Made by a program: the position numbers and the translations under genes
The notes under the pieces: generated by a model
Database searches by the model: none
Seen by the model: only the letters and a program-made list of their open reading frames with translations
What the model was told of the DNA's origin: nothing
Assembly: GCF_004361855.1 (NCBI RefSeq)
Contig: NZ_SNWQ01000015.1
Coordinates: forward strand, 1 to 64,000
Direction: 5' to 3'
Source: Kribbella caucasensis
Lineage (GTDB): Bacteria > Actinomycetota > Actinomycetes > Propionibacteriales > Kribbellaceae
DNA: 64,000 bases
Shown: piece after piece, positions 51,762-60,238 of the stretch
How the letters are laid out: each line of letters begins with the position of its first letter
Numbering within the stretch: position 1 is the stretch's first letter

Positions 51762-52952
51762 GTGCTCGTCATCGTCGCGCCCGGTCAGGGCGCCCAATCG
51801 CCAGGTTTCCTCGAGCCGTGGCTGGAGGACCCAGTCTTCGCGAGCCGGTTGCACTGGCTGTCCGCGGTCGCCGGTCTCGACCTCGCCCACTACGGCACCA
51901 AGGCCGACGCCGACACGATCCGGGACACCGCGATCGCGCAGCCGCTGCTGGTCGCGTCCAGCCTGCTGGCCGCGCTGGCGGTGTTCCCGCACCCGGCCGA
52001 CGCGTTCACCAAGATGGGCGCCGCGGCCGGCCACAGCGTCGGTGAGATCGCGGCCGCCGCCGGCACCGGCGTGATCACCGCCGAGCAGGCGATGGTGCTG
52101 GTCCGCGAGCGCGGCAAGGCGATGGCCGAGGCCGCGGCCCAGACCGCGACCTCGATGACCGCGGTACTCGGTGGCGACCGCGACGAAGTACTGGCCAAGA
52201 TCGCCGAACACGGCCTGACCGCTGCGAACGACAACGGCCCAGGCCAGATCGTCGCGGCCGGTACGGTCGAGGAGCTGGCCGCGTTCGCCGCCGACCCGCC
52301 GGCCAAGGCCCGGCTGGTGCCGCTCTCGGTGGCCGGTGCCTTCCACACCAAGCACATGGAGCCGGCCGTCCGGACGCTGTCCGACTACTCGGCCGCGATC
52401 AGCACGCACGACCCGCGCTCCCGGCTGATCTCGAACCGCGACGGCCAGATCGTGCACGACGGCCAGGAGGTACTGCGCCGGCTGGTCCAGCAGGTCAACG
52501 CGCCGGTCCGCTGGGACCTGTGCATGCAGACGATGGCCGACCTGCAGGTGACCGGCATCCTGGAGATGCCCCCGGCCGGCACGTTGACGGGCATCGCCAA
52601 GCGGGCACTGAAGGGTGTGGAGACGTTCGCCCTGAAGACCCCGGACCAGCTGGACGACGCCCGCGCCTTCGTGGACAAGCACGGCAGCCCGTCGGAGATC
52701 GACGCGTCGCCGACCTGGCGGCTGCTGGTCGCGCCGATGAAGGGCACCTTCAGCCGGGTGGCGCAGACTCAGCGCGAGTCCGGCGACACGGTCGAGGCCG
52801 GCGAGGTCGTCGCCATCGTGAAGAGCCTGCGGGACGAGCTCGAGGTCCGGGCCCCGCACGGCGGCATCGTGGTCGAGTGGCTGGTCGAGGAGGGTGACCC
52901 GGTCTCCCCCGGTCAGCCCCTGGTCCGGCTGCACCCGAGCGTAGGGAGCTGA
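51762..52952 (+). CDS. fabD: Malonyl-CoA:ACP transacylase fused to a biotin-carrier-like domain
   Basis: Transfers malonyl groups from CoA to AcpP. Residues 1-300 are the transacylase: VLVIVAPGQGAQSPGF, GHSVGEIAAAAGTG with the catalytic Ser (about residue 92), AGAFHTKHM with the catalytic His (about 190), and QVNAPVRWDLCM. Residues about 320-396 are an extra domain with the biotinyl/lipoyl fold: VAPMKGTFSRVAQTQRESGD, AIVKSLRDELEVRAPHGGIV and EEGDPVSPGQPLVRLHP. The EAMKM biotinylation motif is replaced by KSLRD, so the modified Lys is Arg357. Length (396) exceeds a plain FabD (about 310). GTG 51762 follows GGGAGAG. Confidence 0.92.
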   Translation: MLVIVAPGQGAQSPGFLEPWLEDPVFASRLHWLSAVAGLDLAHYGTKADADTIRDTAIAQPLLVASSLLAALAVFPHPADAFTKMGAAAGHSVGEIAAAAGTGVITAEQAMVLVRERGKAMAEAAAQTATSMTAVLGGDRDEVLAKIAEHGLTAANDNGPGQIVAAGTVEELAAFAADPPAKARLVPLSVAGAFHTKHMEPAVRTLSDYSAAISTHDPRSRLISNRDGQIVHDGQEVLRRLVQQVNAPVRWDLCMQTMADLQVTGILEMPPAGTLTGIAKRALKGVETFALKTPDQLDDARAFVDKHGSPSEIDASPTWRLLVAPMKGTFSRVAQTQRESGDTVEAGEVVAIVKSLRDELEVRAPHGGIVVEWLVEEGDPVSPGQPLVRLHPSVGS

Positions 52953-52953
52953 C

Positions 52954-53952
52954 ATGACCGGCACGATCAACACCTCCACCGGCGCCGCGAACACCGCCGT
53001 CCTCGGGATCGGTTCGTACCGCCCGCGCACGGTGGTGCCGAACTCGGTGATCCTCGAGCAGATCGAGTCCAGCGACGAGTGGATCCAGACCCGGTCCGGG
53101 ATCAAGGAACGCCGTTGGGCCGAGGACGACGAGACCGTCCTGATGATGTCCGTCGAGGCGGCGAAGCAGGCGCTGGCCGACTCCGGTGTCGACCCGGCCC
53201 AGATCGGCTGCGTCATCGTCAGCACGGTCACGCACCTCTACCAGACCCCGGCGATCGCGACCCGGGTCGCCGTCGAGGTCGGGGCGCCGACGGCCGCGGC
53301 GTTCGACGTCTCCGCCGCCTGCGCGGGGTTCTGCTACGGCATCGCGATGGCGAGCGACCTGGTCCGTGGCGGCAGCGCGAAGTACGTGCTCGCGATCGGG
53401 GTCGAGCGGCTCAGCGACCTGACCGACCGGACCGACCGCAGTACGGCGTTCATCTTCGCCGACGGGGCCGGCGCGGCCGTGGTCGGGCCGTCCGACGAGC
53501 AGGGCATCGGCCCGGTCGTATGGGGCTCCGACGGCACGCAGTACGAGCTGATCAGCCAGAAGGAGAACTGGCAGGAGGCCGTCGACAGCAACAACTGGCC
53601 GCACCTGCGGATGGACGGCAACCCGGTGTTCCGCTGGGCCGTGTACGAGATGGCCAAGACCGCGCAGCAGGCGCTGGACGTGGCCGGCGTGACGCTGGAC
53701 CAGCTCGACCTGTTCGTCCCGCACCAGGCGAACATGCGGATCACCGACGCGATGCATCGGGCGCTGAAACTGCCCGGGCACATCAAGGTGGCCCGCGACA
53801 TCGAGCGGCAGGGCAACACCTCCGCGGCCTCCATCCCGCTCGCCATCACCGCGATGCGGGATAGTGGCGAGGCGAAGAGCGGCGACCTCGCTCTGATCAT
53901 CGGCTTCGGCGCCGGGCTGGTGTACGCCGCCCAGGTGATCCGGCTGCCGTAA
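52954..53952 (+). CDS. fabH: 3-oxoacyl-ACP synthase III
   Basis: A 332-residue enzyme that condenses acyl-CoA primers with malonyl-ACP to start fatty-acid synthesis. The catalytic triad is visible: Cys in DVSAACAGFCYG, His in FVPHQANMRIT and Asn in RQGNTSAASIP. The N-terminal block SSDEWIQTRSGIKERRWA and the FADGAGAAVVG segment are also typical. It begins 1 nt after the fabD stop. Confidence 0.95.
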   Translation: MTGTINTSTGAANTAVLGIGSYRPRTVVPNSVILEQIESSDEWIQTRSGIKERRWAEDDETVLMMSVEAAKQALADSGVDPAQIGCVIVSTVTHLYQTPAIATRVAVEVGAPTAAAFDVSAACAGFCYGIAMASDLVRGGSAKYVLAIGVERLSDLTDRTDRSTAFIFADGAGAAVVGPSDEQGIGPVVWGSDGTQYELISQKENWQEAVDSNNWPHLRMDGNPVFRWAVYEMAKTAQQALDVAGVTLDQLDLFVPHQANMRITDAMHRALKLPGHIKVARDIERQGNTSAASIPLAITAMRDSGEAKSGDLALIIGFGAGLVYAAQVIRLP

Positions 53953-54034
53953 CCGCGGTACAACCAGCTGTCCGGGACCCGGCCCAGGTGGCCGGGCCCG
54001 GCTATCGAAGAAGAATCCGAAAGGGAACGAACTG

Positions 54035-54283
54035 ATGGCCAGCACCGAAGAGATCCGCTCCAGCCTCGCCGAGATCGTCAACGAGATCGCGGGCATTCCG
54101 GTCGAGGACGTCCAGCTGGACAAGTCCTTCACCGACGACCTCGACGTCGACTCGCTCTCCATGGTGGAGGTCGTGGTGGCCGCCGAGGAGAAGTTCACCG
54201 TCAAGATCCCGGACGACGAGGTCAAGAACCTGAAGACTGTCGGCGACGCGGTGGCGTTCATCGAGCGCGCCCAGAACGGCTGA
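54035..54283 (+). CDS. acpP: Acyl carrier protein
   Basis: An 82-residue acidic carrier protein with the phosphopantetheine site in DDLDVDSLSMVEVVV (Ser of DSLS, about residue 41). It holds acyl chains for FabH/FabF. It lies between fabH and fabF with longer gaps on both sides than the other genes, each containing a GC-rich hairpin, suggesting separate mRNA control for this abundant protein. Confidence 0.95.
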   Translation: MASTEEIRSSLAEIVNEIAGIPVEDVQLDKSFTDDLDVDSLSMVEVVVAAEEKFTVKIPDDEVKNLKTVGDAVAFIERAQNG

Positions 54284-54314
54284 TCGACACCCTCGATCGT
54301 GCTGGCCGCGCGAG

Positions 54315-54343
54315 CTCACCGGGCAAGTTCAACGCCCGGTGAG
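54315..54343 (+). terminator. Intercistronic hairpin between acpP and fabF
   Basis: CTCACCGGGC (54315-54324) pairs with GCCCGGTGAG (54334-54343), 9-nt loop, followed by TTC. It lies 32 nt after acpP. It is likely a partial terminator or 3' stabiliser that sets high acpP relative to fabF. Confidence 0.6.
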
Positions 54344-54390
54344 TTCAACGGCACTCACTCCACCCACTCACTCCGAAGGATGAGGTAACC

Positions 54391-55626
54391 ATGTCGAAGA
54401 CCCGAGTCGTCATCACCGGGCTCGGAGCCACCACCCCGCTCGGGGGCGACGTGTCCAGTACCTGGGAAGGGTTGCTGGCCGGCCGCTCCGGCGCGAAGCG
54501 GCTGACCGCGGACTGGGTGGAGAACCTCGCGGTCCAGATCGCCGCCCCGGCCGCGGTAGAGCCGACCGACGTGCTCGAGCGGGTGAAGGCCCGCCGGCTG
54601 GACCGGAACGCGCAGTTCGCCGTCGTCGCGGCCCGCGAGGCCTGGGCCGACGCCGGGCTGGCGGACGCCGGGCTGGACCTGGAGCGGCTCGGGGTGGCAG
54701 TTGCCTCCGGCATCGGTGGTCTGCACACCACGCTGGCGAACTACGACGCGCTGAAGGTCAACCCGCGCCGGGTGTCGCCGCTGGCGATCCCGATGCTGAT
54801 GCCGAACTCGGCCGCGGCGTACGTGAGCCTGGAGTTCGGCGCGAAGGCCGGGGTGCACACTCCGGTGTCGGCCTGCGCCTCCGGTACCGAGGCGATCGCG
54901 CTGGCGCTGGACCAGATCCGGCTCGGCCGCGCGGACGTCGTACTGGCCGGTGGCACCGAAGGGTCGATCCACCCGCTGCCGCTGGCCGCGTTCGGCCAGA
55001 TGATGGCCCTGAGCAAGCGGAACGACGAGCCGGAGAAGGCATCCCGGCCGTGGGACGTCGACCGGGACGGCTTCCTGCTCGGCGAGGGCGCCGGGATCCT
55101 GGTGCTCGAGTCGTACGAGCACGCCGTCGCCCGCGGCGCCAAGATCTACGCCGAGCTCGCGGGAGCGGGGATCTCGGCGGACGGTCACGACATCGCACAG
55201 CCCGACCCGACGGGGTCTGGTGCCCGCCGGGCGATGGAGCGGGCGCTGGCCGAGGGCGACCTGACCGCGGCCGACATCTTCCACATCAACGCGCACGCCA
55301 CGTCGACCCCGCAGGGCGACATCGCCGAATCGCTGGCGATCCGGCAGGCGCTCGGCAAGGAAGCGGACCACGCGATCGCGACCGCGCCGAAGTCGATGAT
55401 CGGTCACCTGCTCGGTGCGGCCGGTGCGGTCGAGTCGGTCGCCACGGTGCTGGCCCTGCACCACCGGGTCTCGCCGCCGACCATCAACCTGGACAAGCTC
55501 GACGACCGGATCGAGCTGGACGTCGCGACGGAGCAGCGCAAGCTCCCCGACGGGGACATCGCGGCACTGAACAACTCCTTCGGCTTCGGCGGCCACAACG
55601 CCGCGCTCGCCTTCAAGACTGTCTGA
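54391..55626 (+). CDS. fabF: 3-oxoacyl-ACP synthase II
   Basis: A 411-residue condensing enzyme for chain elongation. Catalytic residues are Cys in TPVSACASGTEAIAL, His in NAHATSTPQGD and His in SMIGHLLGAAGAVES. The C terminus NNSFGFGGHNAALAFKTV is typical. It is the single KasA-type enzyme here; a KasB-like second copy, present in mycobacteria, is absent. Confidence 0.94.
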   Translation: MSKTRVVITGLGATTPLGGDVSSTWEGLLAGRSGAKRLTADWVENLAVQIAAPAAVEPTDVLERVKARRLDRNAQFAVVAAREAWADAGLADAGLDLERLGVAVASGIGGLHTTLANYDALKVNPRRVSPLAIPMLMPNSAAAYVSLEFGAKAGVHTPVSACASGTEAIALALDQIRLGRADVVLAGGTEGSIHPLPLAAFGQMMALSKRNDEPEKASRPWDVDRDGFLLGEGAGILVLESYEHAVARGAKIYAELAGAGISADGHDIAQPDPTGSGARRAMERALAEGDLTAADIFHINAHATSTPQGDIAESLAIRQALGKEADHAIATAPKSMIGHLLGAAGAVESVATVLALHHRVSPPTINLDKLDDRIELDVATEQRKLPDGDIAALNNSFGFGGHNAALAFKTV

Positions 55627-55677
55627 CACAGAAAGTCCCTGTAACTCCGGAAGTCCCCTGTCTATCGGAGGTACCCC

Positions 55678-57111
55678 ATGACCACCGCCCCACCAGTACC
55701 GGCGAAGGCTGCGAAACTCCCTCGTGAGCAGGACCCGCGCAACCCGTTCACCCGGCTGACGAACCTGCTCGACCCGGGCAGCCTGGAGCTGATCACGCCG
55801 GACGACCTGTCCGGCATGCTGGCGGTCCGCGGCACCATCGCGGCCGCGCCGGTGATCGCGTTCTGCTCCGACGCCACCGTGATGGGCGGCGCGATGGGCG
55901 ACGAGGGCTGTGAGGTGGTGGTCAAGGCCTACCAGGTCGCCCGGCAGGAGGAACTGCCGATCATCGGCCTGTGGCACTCCGGTGGCGCCCGGCTGGCCGA
56001 AGGCGTGCTCAGCCTGCACGCGGTCGGCCGGATCTTCTACGAGATGACCCAGGCGTCCGGAAAGATCCCGCAGATCTCCGTGGTGCTCGGTCCCGCGGCG
56101 GGTGGCGCGGCGTACGGGCCGGCGCTGACGGATGTGGTCATCCTCGGTCCGGAGGGACGGATCTTCGTCACCGGGCCGGACGTGGTCCGCTCGGTCACCG
56201 GCGAGGACGTCGACATGTTGCGCCTCGGCGGTCCTGAGCCGCACGGCCGGCGGTCCGGCGTCGTACACATCACCACCGACTCCGAGGCGGCCGCGATCGA
56301 GCAGGCCCGGCGGCTCGCGGACCTGTTCGCGAACCAGGGCTCTGTCTCCGATGACGTACCCGACAGCGACCTGTCCGGGTTGCTGCCGGAGTCGGCCAAG
56401 CGCGCGTACGACGTCCATCCGCTGGTCGGCGGGGTGCTCGACGAGGAGTCCGGCGTCGAACTGCACCAGCGGTGGGCGCCGAACATCGTCACCACGCTCG
56501 GCCGGCTCGGCGGGCGCACGGTCGGCGTGATCGCGAACAACCCGCTCCGGCTCGGTGGCTGCCTCGACGCGTTGAGCGCGGAGAAGGCGTCCCGGTTCGT
56601 CCGGATGTGCGACGCGTTCGGCATCCCGATGGTGGTGCTGGTCGACGTGCCGGGGTACCTGCCCGGTGTCGGCCAGGAATGGGACGGCGTCGTACGACGG
56701 GGTGCCAAGCTGCTGCACGCGTTTGCCGAGTCGGTGGTGCCCCGGGTCACGCTGGTGACGCGGAAGACGTACGGCGGGGCGTACATCGCCATGAACGCGC
56801 GCTCGTTGGGTGCGACCCGGGTGTTCGCCTGGCCGCGAGCCGAGGTGGCCGTGATGGGCGCGATCGCGGCGATCCGGATCCTGCACCGGCGCAAGCTCGC
56901 CGAAGTACCGCCGGAACTGCGGCCGCAGGTCGAGGCCGAGCTGGCCGCCGAACACGAGAAGATCGCCGGCGGCATCGAGCGAGCCCGCCAGATCGGCGTC
57001 GTCGACGAGGTCGTCGAGCCGGCCAAGACCCGCTCCGCCCTGGCCGCCTCGATCGCCGCCGCCGAGGCAGGCGGCCGAATCCGCGGCCACCACGGCAACA
57101 TCCCCCTCTGA
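55678..57111 (+). CDS. accD6: Acyl-CoA carboxylase beta (carboxyltransferase) subunit
   Basis: A 477-residue carboxyltransferase that makes malonyl-CoA (or methylmalonyl-CoA) from carboxybiotin and acetyl-/propionyl-CoA. The acyl-CoA oxyanion motif is HSGGARLAEGV and PAAGGAAYGPALTD; the carboxybiotin side has KTYGGAYIAMNARSLGATRV and VFAWPRAEVAVMGA. The position after fabF matches accD6 of mycobacteria. No biotin carboxylase/carrier gene is in the window. GGAGGT lies directly before the ATG. Confidence 0.92.
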   Translation: MTTAPPVPAKAAKLPREQDPRNPFTRLTNLLDPGSLELITPDDLSGMLAVRGTIAAAPVIAFCSDATVMGGAMGDEGCEVVVKAYQVARQEELPIIGLWHSGGARLAEGVLSLHAVGRIFYEMTQASGKIPQISVVLGPAAGGAAYGPALTDVVILGPEGRIFVTGPDVVRSVTGEDVDMLRLGGPEPHGRRSGVVHITTDSEAAAIEQARRLADLFANQGSVSDDVPDSDLSGLLPESAKRAYDVHPLVGGVLDEESGVELHQRWAPNIVTTLGRLGGRTVGVIANNPLRLGGCLDALSAEKASRFVRMCDAFGIPMVVLVDVPGYLPGVGQEWDGVVRRGAKLLHAFAESVVPRVTLVTRKTYGGAYIAMNARSLGATRVFAWPRAEVAVMGAIAAIRILHRRKLAEVPPELRPQVEAELAAEHEKIAGGIERARQIGVVDEVVEPAKTRSALAASIAAAEAGGRIRGHHGNIPL

Positions 57112-57123
57112 GCACAAAAGCAC

Positions 57124-57157
57124 GAAGGGCGCGAACCTCGTGAGGTTCGCGCCCTTC
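57124..57157 (+). terminator. Terminator of the fatty-acid operon
   Basis: A perfect 16-bp inverted repeat (57124-57139 with 57142-57157, GAAGGGCGCGAACCTC arm) starts 12 nt after accD6. The following 167 bp to the DUF3145 stop hold nothing I can name, apart from small GC-rich hairpins. Confidence 0.88.
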
Positions 57158-57324
57158 AAGTGGTGCGGCCGCTGTTTTGTGACAACCGGGGGTGTCCCGA
57201 CACCCGGTGGCCCAGCGGCCACGGCCCCTCCCACCCTGGCGAAAAGTCTGACTCTTAGCATCGTGGAAAAGTTCGGCGAAGTCTGCCGAGTTCACGGACT
57301 TCTTCAGAACTTCTCAGGTTCGGG

Positions 57325-57822
57325 TCACACCACCTGGTGCAGCCAACGGACCGGCGCGCCGTCACCGGCGTACCGGAAGGGTTCGAGCTCGTCGTCCCAG
57401 GGCCGGCCGAGCAGCCGCTCGACCTCCTCGGTCAGATCCGCCTGGCCGCTCGCGGCCTTGAGCATCGCGGCCTTCAGCCGGTCCTCCGGCACCATGATGT
57501 CGCCGTGCACACCGGTGGTCGCGTGGAAGACGCCCAACGTGGGCGTGAAGGAGTACCGCTCGCCCTCGACGCCGTTGCTCGGTTCCTCGGTGACCTCGAA
57601 CCGCAGCTTCTGCCAACCGCGCAGCGCGGACGCCAGCTTCGCCGCCGTGCCGGCCTCGGCCTGCCACGACAGCTCGGCCCGGTAGCTCCCCTGAGCAGCG
57701 GGCTGTGGCGTCCAGTCCAGCTTGACCTGCACGCCAAGGATGCCGCCCGCGGCCCACTCGACATGCGGGCACAACGCTGACGGCACTGTGTGGACGTAAA
57801 GAACGCCACGAGTCGTCGCCAC
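57325..57822 (-). CDS. DUF3145 family protein
   Basis: A 165-residue actinobacterial protein of the DUF3145 family, commonly found beside the fab cluster. Conserved parts are RGVLYVHTVPSALCPHVEWA, LDWTPQPAAQGSYRAELSW, GERYSFTPTLGVFHATTGVH and RPWDDELEPFRYAGD. Function is unknown. GTG 57822 is chosen because CAGGAGG lies 6 nt upstream. It converges on accD6. Confidence 0.88.
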   Translation of the reverse strand: MATTRGVLYVHTVPSALCPHVEWAAGGILGVQVKLDWTPQPAAQGSYRAELSWQAEAGTAAKLASALRGWQKLRFEVTEEPSNGVEGERYSFTPTLGVFHATTGVHGDIMVPEDRLKAAMLKAASGQADLTEEVERLLGRPWDDELEPFRYAGDGAPVRWLHQVV

Positions 57823-57971
57823 CGGGACCTCCTGTACTCGAGGGGCGCCTTCCCCAGCGATCTCAAGTACGAAACCCGAAAGTCCCAACGGCTAGTACAT
57901 AGTGCACTACGGGGAGGTCGGATACCAGCAACCTGGCCGTGTCAACTACATCACCGTCGTGTCGCGATCGT

Positions 57972-58985
57972 TCAGGCGGATTCGCGGATCACCAACCGGG
58001 TCGGCAGGATCAGCGGGCTCGGGTCGTTACCGGCCATCAGATCCAGCAGCATCCGGGCCATCTCGCGGCCCAGCGAGTTGATCGGCTGGCTGACCGTGGT
58101 GAGCGGCGGCGCGGTATGCCGGGCGGTGGCGATGTCGTTGAAGCCGACGATCCCGACCTCCCCGGGCACCGACCGGCCCGACTTGCCGAGCGCGCGCAAC
58201 GCACCGATGGCCATCTGGTCCGACGCGATGAACACCCCGTCGAGATCGGGGTACCGCTCGAGCAGCTCGTCCATCGCGCGACTGCCGCCGTCCTCGCTGA
58301 AGTCCCCGTGCGCGACCCGGCCACCGTCTTGGCCGGCCACCGCCAACGCGTCCTGGAAGCCCTGCAATCTGGCCATCCCTGCGCCTTCGTCGAGTCGCCC
58401 GGTGATCGTCGCGATCCGCCTCCGCCCGGTCGCGACGAGGTGTTCCGTGGCCGCTCGTGCGCCGCCACGGTTGTCCGCGTCGACGTAGTACCTCGGCTCG
58501 AAGGTCAGCGGGCGGCCACCGAACACGACCGGCACCGACGACTTGTTCGCCAGCGTCGCCAGCGGGTCGTCTCCGTGCAGCGACATCAGCATCACGCCGT
58601 CGGCCTGGTGAGTACGCAGCAACTGCTCCAACCGCGCCTGGCCGCGGGTCGACGTCGCCAGCGACAACACCAGCTCCAGGTCGGTCTCCTCCAGCACCGA
58701 GCTGATCCCGACCACCACTTCGGCGAAGAACGGATCGGCGAACATCGCCGGGTCCTCCCCCGACATCGCCAGCACGACCGCGCCGACCTGCTGGGTGGCG
58801 AGCGCCCGGGCCGTCGCGTTGGGCACGTATCCCAGGTCGTCGACGGCCCGCAGTACGGCCTCGCGCTTGGCCCGGCTGACGTGCGGGGCGTTGTTGATCA
58901 CCCGGGAGGCCGCGGACCGGGACACGCCGGCCCGCTCGGCGACTTCGTCGAGCGTGACTTGCCGCTTCGGGGTGTCGGTCACCAC
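57972..58985 (-). CDS. LacI family transcriptional regulator
   Basis: A 337-residue sugar-responsive repressor. The helix-turn-helix is VTLDEVAERAGVSRSAASRV plus INNAPHVS and the hinge helix NATARALATQQ. The periplasmic-binding-like core has GAVVLAMSGEDP, LEQLLRTHQADGVMLMSLHG, VDADNRGGARAATEHLVATG and GVFIASDQMAIGALRALG. It is directly downstream of the remains of a sugar ABC permease on the same strand, so it once belonged to a carbohydrate uptake operon. Confidence 0.92.
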   Translation of the reverse strand: MVTDTPKRQVTLDEVAERAGVSRSAASRVINNAPHVSRAKREAVLRAVDDLGYVPNATARALATQQVGAVVLAMSGEDPAMFADPFFAEVVVGISSVLEETDLELVLSLATSTRGQARLEQLLRTHQADGVMLMSLHGDDPLATLANKSSVPVVFGGRPLTFEPRYYVDADNRGGARAATEHLVATGRRRIATITGRLDEGAGMARLQGFQDALAVAGQDGGRVAHGDFSEDGGSRAMDELLERYPDLDGVFIASDQMAIGALRALGKSGRSVPGEVGIVGFNDIATARHTAPPLTTVSQPINSLGREMARMLLDLMAGNDPSPLILPTRLVIRESA

Positions 58986-59019
58986 AGGGTCCTTCTCCTT
59001 CGGGTGGATAGAGGGTAGA

Positions 59020-59088
59020 TCACGACCGCACGGCGCCGTCCATGATGCCGCTGATCAACTGCCGGCCGAACAGCACGAACACCACCAG
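59020..59088 (-). pseudogene. C-terminal relic of a carbohydrate ABC transporter permease
   Basis: On the minus strand the bases read LVVFVLFGRQLISGIMDGAV then RS and a stop at 59020-59022. This is the usual C-terminal end of MalG-type (CUT1) permeases. Only about 22 residues remain; upstream the homology stops near 59088 and unrelated sequence begins. It shows that the transporter linked to the LacI regulator was deleted or moved. Confidence 0.72.
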
Positions 59089-59401
59089 GCGGGGTCAGCG
59101 ACTGAGCAAAGTGGCGGACGAATACGTTGCAGAGATGCGCGCGCAGGGCTACGCCAACCAGCACGACCACTTCTGGGCCACTCACTCAACCCCGCGTACC
59201 CCGAGCCGGCGCCGGGCTCGCTGGCTGGCGGGCCATAATTCCGGCCTCCAGGATCCGAGTTGACTGCACCAAGTCTCTATTATCTGGCGGGGGTCGCCTG
59301 GTGATGTGGAGGTCTTGGTTCGTTGGACGAGCTTCGGCAGGAGCTGGCTCGGGCAGCGATGCTCCGAATGTCCTTCATGTCGGCGACAGCTGTCCTGACC
59401 G
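59089..59401. other. Junction region without a supported gene
   Basis: This 313-bp stretch lies between the permease relic and the MerR gene. A plus-strand frame from GTG 59111 to 59263 encodes 50 residues (VADEYVAEMRAQGYANQHDH then a Ser/Arg-rich tail); the first part looks like the end of a real protein, so it may be another relic, but I cannot assign it. The remainder shows nothing recognisable. Confidence 0.35.
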
Positions 59402-60178
59402 TTAGATGTCCAGGGTGTCGCGCCAGTCCAGGTATGCGATCAGGGTTGCGTCGGCTCGCAGCCGGGCCCAACTGCGTTGATGCAGCTGGGACTTGCGACG
59501 GTTGAGTTCGGCGCCGACTCGTTCGGGGCGGCCGTCGGGCGACGAGTGCATCTCGTCCAGTGCGGCGCGGATGATCGTCATGGGGAAGTTGCCTTCGCGC
59601 AGGAGACGCACGAGGTGGGCGTCCCTGGCGGCTGCGACGTCGAACACGCGGTAGCCGGTGGCTTGTTCGCGTGAGGGACGGATCAGTCCGGCACGTTCCC
59701 AGAAGCGGAGTGTCGACGTGCGAACGCCCAGTAGGTCCGCGAGCTGGCCGATCCGCAACGGCGTGCCCTGCCGCGTCATCTGGTCGAGCGCGGCTGCCAT
59801 TCGCGGGTCGGCGTCGAGTGGGTGTGTGACGACGACTTCGAATGCTTGCAGGGCCTGCTGAATGCGCTCGCGTTCGCGGTCGACTTGGGCGTGAGCATGA
59901 TCGATGCAGGCCACAGCTGTCTTCAGGTCACCACGGTGCACGGCCGCCATGATCGTGACGGCATCGTCCCAGCCGTACGCCCCGACCAGCGCCCGGGCCG
60001 AGCTCAAGGCCTGACGGTGCGACTCGTCGAACTCCCGGTAGCCCGCGGCAGAGCGCGTGGCCGTCGGCAGCAATCCGGCCTGCTCGTAGTTGCGGACCTG
60101 CTGGACCGAGATCCCAGCTTCCCTGGCGAGCACGATCCCTCGCATCGCCCTTGAGGCGCCGTTTGAGGGTTTCCGCAC
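59402..60178 (-). CDS. MerR family regulator with two helix-turn-helix domains
   Basis: A 258-residue protein with two MerR-type DNA-binding regions. The first (residues about 12-75) is IVLAREAGISVQQVRNYEQA, GLLPTATRSAAGYREFDESH. The second (about 145-210) is LRIGQLADLLGVRTSTLRFW, ERAGLIRPSREQATGYRVFD. Between them is a helical linker with DHAHAQVDRERERIQQAL, and the C terminus is basic. GTG 60178 with AAGGAGAGG upstream is preferred over ATG 60223. It is divergent from the ABC exporter operon, the standard arrangement for a MerR regulator of efflux genes. Confidence 0.85.
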   Translation of the reverse strand: MRKPSNGASRAMRGIVLAREAGISVQQVRNYEQAGLLPTATRSAAGYREFDESHRQALSSARALVGAYGWDDAVTIMAAVHRGDLKTAVACIDHAHAQVDRERERIQQALQAFEVVVTHPLDADPRMAAALDQMTRQGTPLRIGQLADLLGVRTSTLRFWERAGLIRPSREQATGYRVFDVAAARDAHLVRLLREGNFPMTIIRAALDEMHSSPDGRPERVGAELNRRKSQLHQRSWARLRADATLIAYLDWRDTLDI

Positions 60179-60238
60179 TCGATTCCTCTCCTTCACGCGG
60201 CAAACACTCAAATGGTAGATCAACGATAGACTTTAAGC

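Noticed and set aside
54355..57261. 968-codon minus-strand frame opposite fabF and accD6
   Set aside because: Antisense shadow of strong GC3 bias in two conserved genes; no family resemblance.
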